DNA of 23,832 nucleotides from a virus. The stretch covers positions 1 through 23,832 of IMG/VR virus record IMGVR_UViG_3300031673_011527, one strand, 5' to 3'. The notes under the pieces are model-generated. The model saw only the letters and a program-made list of their open reading frames with translations, ran no database searches and was not told where the DNA came from. Positions within the stretch are counted from its first letter, which is position 1, and every line of letters begins with the position of its first letter. The position numbers and the translations under genes were made by a program. Shown here piece by piece: positions 14,469 through 22,332 of the stretch.

Positions 14469-17400
14469 CGATTGTTATATCTGCCGTATTTCAAATGCCT
14501 GGAGTCACGAACACTGCCCTGAATGTCCTAGCTACCAAACCAATCATTATACAATTAGTAAAGGAGGCGAGATCGGCAACACTGACTTCTTCTGCGTAGC
14601 AGAATCTCCTCACTTAAGTAGCCTTGTACATAAAGAAAATCATTCCGGTTGGGTATTTGACATCGAAAGAACCATAGTTTCATTCTTCGATATCGCGGAA
14701 AAAAAATACAACCAATCCGTAGGTCGATTTACTTATGCAGTAAAATGCCAAGTCGAAAAACCTAACGCAAAAGAAATAAAGGCCTGTGCCCCCAACCTCG
14801 TAGACGAAATACTCCAGTACAGTAATCCAAAAAACCCTATTTGTATTTTCGTTATGGGAGCTACAGGTCTAAGGTCCCTCGGTATCAAATTCGGAAAATA
14901 TACCGATGTTATTAGTAAAACAATAGAAACTAAAATAGGCGGAAGAAAAGCTTACGTATTCGTCTCTATGTCTAAACGTCAACTCTCAGCCAAAGCAGGT
15001 TATTCACAAGTACTTATAAGACAAATAGAAATTTTCTTAGAAATGGTGCAAAAGAACCAGGAAGGTAAACTCGAAGAAAGGCATAAGATCCTTTCTCGTC
15101 TATCCAAAAATTACCGTTACCCAAAGACGATACAAGAGCTTGCTCTGTTAACTGAAGAAATTCTAAATTACGCAGTACCGGGAGAAACTGCAGCATCCTC
15201 CCCATTATCAATAGACACCGAAACTAATACCCTATATCCACACCGAGAAAAGTTAAAAATATTAATGGTATCGCTAGGTTGGGATGTGGGGAAAGCCGCG
15301 GCAATACAACTCGAACACCCTGAATCCGATATTAAATTAGAAGACGCTCGTCCCTACCTCGAGAAGCTTTTTCAATGTAATAAACCTAAAATCTTCGCTA
15401 ATGCTAAATACGATATCAAAGTAGTACAACGTAAAGACTTTAAAATTAACCGTTTATCTTGGGACGTCATCCTCGGAGAACATCTAATCGAAGAAGACAA
15501 AAAAGGCTTCTACGGTTTAAAGCATCTCGCCCGATTGCGCCTACCGGAGTTTGCATCATACGAAGATGAACTAAAAGAAATCTATGCAGGACGTGTAGAC
15601 CGAGAAAACCTTGAATTACCAGACATCAAGCAGGAAACAATCGAAGAACAACTACTGAAAAAACCCAAAGCAACTCGGAAAAAGAAAATAAAAATTGAAG
15701 AAGAAGAAGAAGGACCCAAAAAATCACGTTTGGAAAAGAAACTAGAGGCGGATGATGGGTATGCATTAATACCCCTACGGGACCTCTTAGTATATGCCGC
15801 TTTCGACGCCGATGTTACATTCAGAAGCGCTATGCAACAACGAAAAGAACTAACCGATGAGTGTAACGCACTAAATCACGAAAGACTCGCACATAAAAGA
15901 GCCCCTACCCTGCGTGCCCGGAAGGTAGGAGAAACACTTTGTAATATACCTAACCCACCTCTTTTCAACATGAAAAATAGAATTCTCCCTACCACCCGCG
16001 TCCTCGCCAAAATGGAATTGACGGGAATACCGGTAAATCGAGAATATGTCATGAGATTAAAGAAGGAAATGGATAGCTATATTGCAAGCTCGGAATCAAT
16101 ATTCCAGGATATGTTGCCTGTAGGACATACCAATTTCAACCCCGCGAGTACTCAGCACGTCGCCAACGTACTCTTTTCTACGGGATATTTAGACCCGGAA
16201 ACACAACAAGTCACTTGCTACGCAGGGAAAATAGAGCCTGAAAGAACTGAGAAAGGCGCCATATCAACCGGCGCTAAGTTCTTAAAGTTATTGACGTTGA
16301 CTCATAAGTGCAAATTCAGCGAAGCTGTTTTAGAGTTCCGTGCAATCAGTAAAGCCAGAACAACTTTCATCGAGAATATCGAAGTCTTAAGTCGCGAAGA
16401 CGGAAGACTGCATACCAACTTCCATCAACATTCTACTGCAACGGCTAGACTTTCATCCTCAGAAGAAAATATGCAAAACATCCCCTCCAAGATGGGACGA
16501 CCGCCTTTTCAATACAACATCAAACGGATCTTTGTCCCATCTCAAGAAGATTTCGTAATTGTTAATTGTGACGCCAAAGCCGCGGAAGTTCGTATCTACG
16601 CCGCGTATAGTAAAGACAAAGCGCTCATAGCCGCTCTGAATGACGGGATGGACCCGCACAGCTTCTTCTCATCTACCGTATACTGCCCCGAAAACATTCT
16701 ACGGGGTATCCCTAGAGCACAACACAAGTCCGTACTTGCTACCGTAGGCATCGATGAAAACCATGCGTGGAATTATGAAGATTTTGAAGCTCGAGATTCC
16801 TTAAAAATAACAAATAAAGATTATGGAACGCAGCTAAATACTCTACGTAAAAACATGAAGCGTGTTGTGTTCGGAATTATTTATGGTGCCGCTCAGACGA
16901 AAATTGCAGGAATTGTTGGGATACCTGAAGAACAAGCTGCAGCTATTATTCGCACACTATTTCGCATGTTCCCCTCTCTTGTAGATTACATCAATACTAC
17001 TAAAGAACAAGTCCGCCGTCTTGGCCTCGTAGAAACCTTCTTGGGTAGACGAAGGCATCTTAGCCTACAAAACCTACCAAACCACCTAAGAAGCAGAGCC
17101 GAGCGTCAAGCAGTCAATTTCAGAATTCAAAGTACAAGTGCTGAACTTGTACTGGAAGTACTCGGTGAAACTGAACCTGTTATATACCATGACTTTGATG
17201 GAAACATGCTAAACACCGTACATGACTCATTAGTGTTCGAACTGCACCAGAAGTACGTCAATCAAATGCCTGACTTCATACAGGATTATGGATTAAAACA
17301 AATAGCAAAAAAGTATCCTTGGCTCCCCGTACCGTTTGCCTGGGATACCAGTGTGGGTCCAACCTACGGAGATTTAATGTCTGTTGAGACATATCTCTCA

Positions 17401-17505
17401 AATAACCCTACCCCAAAAGACGAAGAAGACGATTATATCGATTTAGAAATACGCAATGAACTCTCGGAAGAAGCAATTTCAGGCACCCGGCGGCAAGCTA
17501 GTTAA
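14440..17505 (+). CDS. family A DNA polymerase with N-terminal uracil-DNA-glycosylase-like module
   Basis: This is the probable replicative polymerase, 1021 residues from the TTG. Residues 10-200 resemble a family 4-type UDG. The cysteines C12, C15, C103 and C116 are spaced as for its 4Fe-4S cluster, with VAESPH where GEAPG is expected and SMSKRQLS where HPSPL is expected. The 3'-5' exonuclease has SIDTETN (D259, E261), ANAKYD (N321, D325) and YAAFD (Y452, D456), interrupted by a charged insertion at about 394-440. The polymerase has motif A (D711, E716), motif B RKNMKRVVFGIIYG (R803, K807, F811, Y815) and motif C VHDSLVFE (H928, D929). All polymerase and proofreading residues are present. 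There is no 5'-3' FEN domain. The frame is open from ATG 14317, which would add 41 Gln/Lys-rich residues that look like a shadow of the primase tail. A fusion of UDG with phage PolA is, as I recall, known from SPO1-like phages. Confidence 0.9.
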   Translation: MLPQPANGSSDCYICRISNAWSHEHCPECPSYQTNHYTISKGGEIGNTDFFCVAESPHLSSLVHKENHSGWVFDIERTIVSFFDIAEKKYNQSVGRFTYAVKCQVEKPNAKEIKACAPNLVDEILQYSNPKNPICIFVMGATGLRSLGIKFGKYTDVISKTIETKIGGRKAYVFVSMSKRQLSAKAGYSQVLIRQIEIFLEMVQKNQEGKLEERHKILSRLSKNYRYPKTIQELALLTEEILNYAVPGETAASSPLSIDTETNTLYPHREKLKILMVSLGWDVGKAAAIQLEHPESDIKLEDARPYLEKLFQCNKPKIFANAKYDIKVVQRKDFKINRLSWDVILGEHLIEEDKKGFYGLKHLARLRLPEFASYEDELKEIYAGRVDRENLELPDIKQETIEEQLLKKPKATRKKKIKIEEEEEGPKKSRLEKKLEADDGYALIPLRDLLVYAAFDADVTFRSAMQQRKELTDECNALNHERLAHKRAPTLRARKVGETLCNIPNPPLFNMKNRILPTTRVLAKMELTGIPVNREYVMRLKKEMDSYIASSESIFQDMLPVGHTNFNPASTQHVANVLFSTGYLDPETQQVTCYAGKIEPERTEKGAISTGAKFLKLLTLTHKCKFSEAVLEFRAISKARTTFIENIEVLSREDGRLHTNFHQHSTATARLSSSEENMQNIPSKMGRPPFQYNIKRIFVPSQEDFVIVNCDAKAAEVRIYAAYSKDKALIAALNDGMDPHSFFSSTVYCPENILRGIPRAQHKSVLATVGIDENHAWNYEDFEARDSLKITNKDYGTQLNTLRKNMKRVVFGIIYGAAQTKIAGIVGIPEEQAAAIIRTLFRMFPSLVDYINTTKEQVRRLGLVETFLGRRRHLSLQNLPNHLRSRAERQAVNFRIQSTSAELVLEVLGETEPVIYHDFDGNMLNTVHDSLVFELHQKYVNQMPDFIQDYGLKQIAKKYPWLPVPFAWDTSVGPTYGDLMSVETYLSNNPTPKDEEDDYIDLEIRNELSEEAISGTRRQAS

Positions 17506-17506
17506 T

Positions 17507-19132
17507 TCATTCCTGCCAAAATTTAAGGTCATTCGTTATAATCTTCGCGGCTATCCAACCAAATAAACCCGCGTGGAGACAGTCATCTGGTCGCTGAGGT
17601 GAGTGTCTCCACACTTTTCTTCCTAGCATAGTTACATCTTCGTACTCGTTCAGAATATCTGCCATAGCCGTAGCCATCTCTGCAGCGGGGCCAAACTGCA
17701 CCTGTTTCTTTTTCAAAAGCATCACGTAGTTATCAATAACCGTCGTACGGTCCAGAAGATACCTATCTTGCCCGTTCCAATGCATTGCCTTTGAGGATGC
17801 ACCATACTGAACTTGTGTAACCCTGTTCGGGCCTAGAGCATTACGTATGATATCATTAGGAACACTACCTTCCCCCGCATCACCGACTACATATGACACC
17901 CTGTACAGATTACACACACGTACAATCTCTTCTACTGAATTCACTGGATTCTCACTTGGGTAAATACGGTAATACATACAACGCAATAACTTATCAAAAT
18001 TTCTAACTCCCCATACCCAAAGAACCGTCCGTGATACACCTCGCGTCCCACCTCCAGACCAATCCACTCCCGCAACGACTATGGACATGCCTTCCATATT
18101 TTCTGTAGTCGGGGACATAGCCAAGCTTGGTCCCGAACACAACTCCTCAAGCTCTTCCTTCGAAATCATGCGCGTACCGATTGAATCCGACACGCCCAAA
18201 ACTTCATTCTTAAATTTAGTGGGAGGTAGATTTTCGTGTTTATAAAGAACATCCTTCCACTGTTTTTCCGCAAATAATACGAGCTCTTGGTTATACCCCG
18301 CCCTCTCTACCGCTACGGGGCTACAATCAGGCATCGAAGGCTGACAAATATGAAAACCCTTTATACGGTCGTCCTCGTCAATTAGGGAATTAGTAGATAA
18401 TGGATCCGCAGTATCAATCCATTGACCTGCAAAGGTATTAAGGTAACCCCCACACTTAATACAAATCATTCCCCTTAGACCTAGACATTTTTCGGAGTCC
18501 GCAAACTGATGAGACCCGCAACTTTCACACTTTATCACCCACTCCGTTTGAGTACTTTGCTCCCATAAGTACTGGATAGTATTCTCCATTGTCTTAGGGG
18601 TACCCGCATAAGTCTCATACGCATATTTAGACCTAGTTAGACATTCATTGCCGATCACGATTACTGGGTCATAAAGGAGGTCTTGTACCTCATCGTATAC
18701 ATTCCGGTCTGTAGAAAGCCCTCGAAGCCGGTCAGCATCATCCAACGCATAAGCAAAAGCCATCTCTGAGCCATTCGTAAATTGCTTGTGAAGAACACGA
18801 TCAGAAAGTTCTGGGCTCAAAAACTTACGGTTAATAATCGGGGAATAACGCATGACCTTTGTAACGCGAGAATTAGAAAATCTCATCGTCTGCTCCTTCG
18901 ACGGCGTTACAAACAAAACAGAAAAATGTGGTATAAGAGAGCACTCAGCGATACCAAAATTCGCTAAGGTCGTAGACTTAGCAACCTGACGGCTTGTCTT
19001 CAATAGGGTACGGCGCCAGCGACCATCATAAAAAGCTCGATGCGCAGGCCACATATCCAAACGAAAAGGCTTCCCGTTTAAGTGCAACCAGGCTTCACAA
19101 ACATCTGAAAACGTGGCAGAAATAGACCTCAT
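17507..19132 (-). CDS. terL: terminase large subunit (DNA-packaging ATPase and nuclease)
   Basis: This 541-residue motor docks on the portal, pumps DNA into the procapsid and cuts it at the ends. The N-terminal ATPase has Walker A-like KTSRQVAKST (45-54) and Walker B NVYDEVQD with D147 and E148. The segment after it (TYAGTPKT, 175-181) fits coupling motif C. Residues 202-227 form an inserted zinc ribbon (C202, C205, C224, C227). The C-terminal RNase H-like nuclease has AGVDWSGG (D357), VVGDAGEG (D418) and RPDDCLHAG (D516/D517), the expected metal-binding acids. It converges on the polymerase gene with one base between stop codons and diverges from the MoxR gene with 21 bases between starts. 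No Shine-Dalgarno is visible before the ATG. No small terminase subunit was recognised here. Confidence 0.92.
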   Translation of the reverse strand: MRSISATFSDVCEAWLHLNGKPFRLDMWPAHRAFYDGRWRRTLLKTSRQVAKSTTLANFGIAECSLIPHFSVLFVTPSKEQTMRFSNSRVTKVMRYSPIINRKFLSPELSDRVLHKQFTNGSEMAFAYALDDADRLRGLSTDRNVYDEVQDLLYDPVIVIGNECLTRSKYAYETYAGTPKTMENTIQYLWEQSTQTEWVIKCESCGSHQFADSEKCLGLRGMICIKCGGYLNTFAGQWIDTADPLSTNSLIDEDDRIKGFHICQPSMPDCSPVAVERAGYNQELVLFAEKQWKDVLYKHENLPPTKFKNEVLGVSDSIGTRMISKEELEELCSGPSLAMSPTTENMEGMSIVVAGVDWSGGGTRGVSRTVLWVWGVRNFDKLLRCMYYRIYPSENPVNSVEEIVRVCNLYRVSYVVGDAGEGSVPNDIIRNALGPNRVTQVQYGASSKAMHWNGQDRYLLDRTTVIDNYVMLLKKKQVQFGPAAEMATAMADILNEYEDVTMLGRKVWRHSPQRPDDCLHAGLFGWIAAKIITNDLKFWQE

Positions 19133-19153
19133 ACAATAAAAGGATAACAGAAA

Positions 19154-20473
19154 ATGAGCGAAAACGATAACAAATCTACCGACATGTCATACGCAGAACT
19201 CTACAACATTCCACAAATGACAATAGGACAAATAAAAGACGAACTAGAACTAAGCTTCAAACAACGTCTTTTTCGAGGCGTATACTGTATCGTAGGCGAA
19301 GCGGGGCTTGGAAAGTCTCAAGCTGTACACCAAGCAGCTCGATCTTTGGGAGCTAGGGTTTGTGACATTAGAACCGCTCAATTTGGACTATTAGGTACCG
19401 GTGTCCCCTCAGTAAAAGATACCGACGAAAACTTCTTCACAATTAAAGTCCCTAAAATTTTCCCTCAAGCAGGTGAAAAAAGTATCGTTCTTTTTGATGA
19501 AATCAACCAAGGTCTGCAGCATGCTATTGCGATGTTCTTTAGCGTGATCGAAGACCGGCAAATTTATGACTACAAGCTACCCGATGACTGCCTTGTTGTA
19601 GCCTGTATGAACCCTTCAACCGCTTCTTACTCTGTTAATCAGATTGAAAATAATGCTGCCCTACGCCGAAGACTAAAATTTGTTTACGCGATACATTCTC
19701 CAGAAGAATGGCTATCACACGCTCGTACGCGAGAATTTCACTACAGTGACCGAAAATCTCCAGTAGTTCAAACAAAACAAGTACAAGAACTCTACAAAAC
19801 CAACCTAGAAAAAGCAGAACAACTTAACCTGGGTATGGCATGTCATGACCACGTACGCGCATTTATCAGTACAGCTCGTACCATGCTCTACGACGAAAAA
19901 ACTAAAAACGCCAACAAACCCTTTGCTTGTCCCGCTTCGTGGCAAACAATTTCTCTTGAATGCTACGCGATGGAAGCCGCCGGGATTAACCTAACTGGAA
20001 GCCGTGCGGAAAATCGATTCGGCGCAACCTTAAATATGACAACGGCGACTCAATTTTGTTCTTTCATCGAAGATAACCAAATAATCCTTTCCCCTATAGA
20101 ATTCCTCACCAATACGGATAATTTTATGAAGAAATTCGCCCTAGTAGAGGAATCCGGAAAGCAACCGCGTCTTATTGAATTTATTTATAATTTCTTAAAC
20201 TACATCTTCGAAACCGAATACGATACTGAGAAGGTATATACCGCTATCTCACGGTTATTTGATGATACCGCGGCTGAATACACGTCTCTGCTTACTGATA
20301 ATATCGCACCCACCGCAAAAAGCTTCAACAAAGAGGCCTATCGAGTTAAAGTGCTGAACTCACTAGTCGACGCGGACAAAGACCCGGATCGGCCTAACAA
20401 ATTCCGCCAATATATGAACCATATTGGGAAAGCGCACGACGACGTACAGAAAGCACTACAAAAAAGTAAATAA
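19154..20473 (+). CDS. MoxR-type AAA+ ATPase
   Basis: This 439-residue AAA+ ATPase is of the MoxR/RavA group, which usually acts as a chaperone with a VWA-domain partner. Walker A is GEAGLGKS (48-55), Walker B is SIVLFDEIN with D115 and E116, sensor I is in ACMNPST, and AALRRRLKF supplies the arginine-finger region. The C-terminal 200 residues are helical and unassigned. AGGA sits nine bases before the ATG. The likely partner is the VWA-like protein at 22333-23781, on the same strand but separated by two opposed genes. The substrate could be a virion assembly intermediate, by analogy only. Confidence 0.85.
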   Translation: MSENDNKSTDMSYAELYNIPQMTIGQIKDELELSFKQRLFRGVYCIVGEAGLGKSQAVHQAARSLGARVCDIRTAQFGLLGTGVPSVKDTDENFFTIKVPKIFPQAGEKSIVLFDEINQGLQHAIAMFFSVIEDRQIYDYKLPDDCLVVACMNPSTASYSVNQIENNAALRRRLKFVYAIHSPEEWLSHARTREFHYSDRKSPVVQTKQVQELYKTNLEKAEQLNLGMACHDHVRAFISTARTMLYDEKTKNANKPFACPASWQTISLECYAMEAAGINLTGSRAENRFGATLNMTTATQFCSFIEDNQIILSPIEFLTNTDNFMKKFALVEESGKQPRLIEFIYNFLNYIFETEYDTEKVYTAISRLFDDTAAEYTSLLTDNIAPTAKSFNKEAYRVKVLNSLVDADKDPDRPNKFRQYMNHIGKAHDDVQKALQKSK

Positions 20474-20477
20474 CGGA

Positions 20478-21257
20478 TTACTTATTGCGTAGAGAAGATA
20501 TATCTTCCGCAATCTGATCAGCACCCTGTTTAATGTAAAGATAGCAAGCCGATAACTGGGAAAGTTGGACACCAAGTTCGTTCTCAAAAAATTCTGTATG
20601 ATCGAGTGCCGACTTGTCCAACTTATCCCAGCTATCCGCTACCTCTTTCTTTAAAGAAAATGCGGTAGAACCCTTTGGAAAAAGAGTCTCTAAATTATCA
20701 TCAACAATCTCATGCAGAGGCTCTGGTGGATACACATACCCTTCTCGAAAAAGACACACTGCCATATACTGCTGAACATCCTCGTCAAAATCGGGGATCA
20801 CGGTCTTATCATTATCCAACCCACGAATAACCCCCGCCTCGTACACCGCCCAGGCCATATGTGCCGCATGACATTCCTGCAGAGATTCGGGATCAAAGAG
20901 TTCTCCATTTAAAGCCTGTGTCGTACGTTGAAATACAAGATTATCCCAATAGAAAGCGGGGTGCACAATCAAAGCGATCGCCGCTTGCAACTTATTGCGC
21001 TCTTCCGCATCTAGATTAACCCCGTCTTTACTGAAGGTTAACCACATTGTCTCTGGTTCCCACTTTAAGAGGTCTTCACCGTACATTGTACGCGCAGCTA
21101 AATATAAACCAGCAGCTGTATTCGAACGCGGATCTTTCAATATCCGTAAGGCGTCATGTTGTGTTGTTTCTGACGCTACTTTTGACAGCATTCCCGCATT
21201 CAATTCCGGAACAAGCTGCCAAAAAGCTTTCAGTCCTTCATGTAACTCAGTAGTCAT
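20478..21257 (-). CDS. unknown acidic protein, probably virion or assembly related
   Basis: This 259-residue, largely helical and acidic protein is not recognised. It has no Cys cluster, signal peptide or membrane segment. It lies seven bases after the stop of the gene at 21265-22272 in the same direction, with AT-rich sequence and no Shine-Dalgarno before its ATG, so it may be translated by reinitiation. It converges on the MoxR gene with four bases between. Sharing a strand with portal and terminase genes suggests a structural or assembly role, but only by context. Confidence 0.75.
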   Translation of the reverse strand: MTTELHEGLKAFWQLVPELNAGMLSKVASETTQHDALRILKDPRSNTAAGLYLAARTMYGEDLLKWEPETMWLTFSKDGVNLDAEERNKLQAAIALIVHPAFYWDNLVFQRTTQALNGELFDPESLQECHAAHMAWAVYEAGVIRGLDNDKTVIPDFDEDVQQYMAVCLFREGYVYPPEPLHEIVDDNLETLFPKGSTAFSLKKEVADSWDKLDKSALDHTEFFENELGVQLSQLSACYLYIKQGADQIAEDISSLRNK

Positions 21258-21264
21258 TTTATTT

Positions 21265-22272
21265 TTATCTGGCGTAAGCCGAGAGCTGCGTAACCAACGT
21301 CGCCTTCATATCCGCGGGAAGAGTCTGTAAAACCTGCTCGAGTAAAGAAGGGTTTATCTCTCCGCCAGGCGCAAATTCCGCTACAAAATCAGGGCCTAAA
21401 GCATCCTCCCAAAAAGTGAGAGGTAATGAAGCTAGCATATTTTTATCAAAGTACATGCCATTTATTGCAAGTTGTTGCGCGGCAATCTTGTCCGTATTCC
21501 AAACAGTTAAAATTGGATTCGGGATGCTCTTACCAACGAACGGCTCAAGCCCCGCTAGTCGGTCTAGCTCCGCAATCGACTGAGCCAGCTTAACTTGGTC
21601 ATCCCGTAATGCAATGTGTTGCCCTAGATTTCGATATGTCTTACCCATACTTTCAAAAACAACAGCGACCTTATCACTACCGATACCGTGAGCAGCAGCT
21701 GCACGCGCATCCAACCAATCCGCTAGAATATCCGTATTCGTCAACGTGTTTCCCGCAAACTTATGTAACTCAGGCTGTACAGAAACCCCGTAGACCTCTG
21801 CGGCCTTGGCTAGGTTAAGGTAGGCCTCCGCTCGCTGTTCCTCCGTCAGAATGTATGCTCTCTTTTCCAGGGCCTCATACGCATACGAAACATCCTCCGC
21901 AGATGCCACACGAAAACGCTTGCTCTCCGACAGAAGCCAGCACTCCTCAGACGCGGTCTTAACCTCTTCCTCTACAAAAATATCCTCCGGTATGGAATAC
22001 GCTTCACAAGCAAATTTCAAGTTATCCTGTACATAATTAGGAAGACCATCCGCATGCCGCGCATACACAGTTGAAATCGCCGCGTGCTCTTTGGTATGGA
22101 CAGGGAAAGCCCTCTTTTCCGGCCAAGCAAACGCGTCTCCCGGGAGATGATCAAATTCTTCAGGGGAAAGCTCTGCAGTCTTCGCAAATTCAGCCAACCT
22201 AGGGTACCGTGAAGACAATACACAAAGATTTGAAAATGCCGGGTCGTTTGTAATATTAATAAAATCCATCAT
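21265..22272 (-). CDS. putative phage structural/assembly protein with LPxxxFAxPxxRxFPV motif
   Basis: This protein of about 335 residues has an N-terminal segment LPGDAFAWPEKRAFPVHTKEH. The pattern (L)P-x3-FA-x-P-x2-R-x-FPV-x-T-x2-HA recurs in phage virion-associated proteins, in my recollection grouped under a domain of unknown function. A second recognisable stretch is KRFRVASAEDV followed by helical, Ala-rich sequence (EQRAEAYLNLAKAAEVYGV). The C-terminal third is also helical. ATG 22272 or the adjacent ATG 22269 is preferred to the in-frame TTG at 22284, because AGAGGA overlaps that TTG and lies three to six bases before the ATGs. It forms a two-gene unit with the gene at 20478. Its role in head, tail or maturation cannot be told from sequence. 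Confidence 0.75.
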   Translation of the reverse strand: MMDFINITNDPAFSNLCVLSSRYPRLAEFAKTAELSPEEFDHLPGDAFAWPEKRAFPVHTKEHAAISTVYARHADGLPNYVQDNLKFACEAYSIPEDIFVEEEVKTASEECWLLSESKRFRVASAEDVSYAYEALEKRAYILTEEQRAEAYLNLAKAAEVYGVSVQPELHKFAGNTLTNTDILADWLDARAAAAHGIGSDKVAVVFESMGKTYRNLGQHIALRDDQVKLAQSIAELDRLAGLEPFVGKSIPNPILTVWNTDKIAAQQLAINGMYFDKNMLASLPLTFWEDALGPDFVAEFAPGGEINPSLLEQVLQTLPADMKATLVTQLSAYAR

Positions 22273-22309
22273 TGGTCCTCTCAATCGTGCGAGTTACTCG
22301 TACACAGCA

Positions 22310-22317
22310 ATTATAAT
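22310..22317. promoter_or_regulatory. palindromic ATTATAAT: possible divergent -10 element
   Basis: ATTATAAT is its own reverse complement, so it presents TATAAT to both strands. It lies in the 60-base region between the divergent genes starting at 22272 (minus) and 22333 (plus). The minus-strand leader would be about 30 bases. The plus-strand leader would be only about 9 bases, so the minus direction is the more plausible use. No good TTGACA-like -35 was seen on either side, so this remains a weak promoter call. Confidence 0.35.
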
Positions 22318-22332
22318 CGAAAAGGAAACCAA

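Noticed and set aside
14457-14605. Third-frame plus-strand mini ORF (ATG near 14457) at the primase-polymerase junction
   Set aside because: It overlaps conserved Cys residues of the polymerase frame, has no ribosome site of its own at a proper distance, and has no recognisable motif.
15660-15740. GAA-rich repeat in the polymerase gene
   Set aside because: It encodes a charged Glu/Lys insertion in the exonuclease domain and is explained by low-complexity coding sequence rather than a separate repeat element.
20460-20495. Possible bidirectional terminator between the convergent MoxR and 20478 genes (AAGTAA/TTACTT)
   Set aside because: The stem is only six weak A/T-rich pairs around an 8-base loop, with no T-tract on either strand. 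It is probably a chance match at the stop codons.
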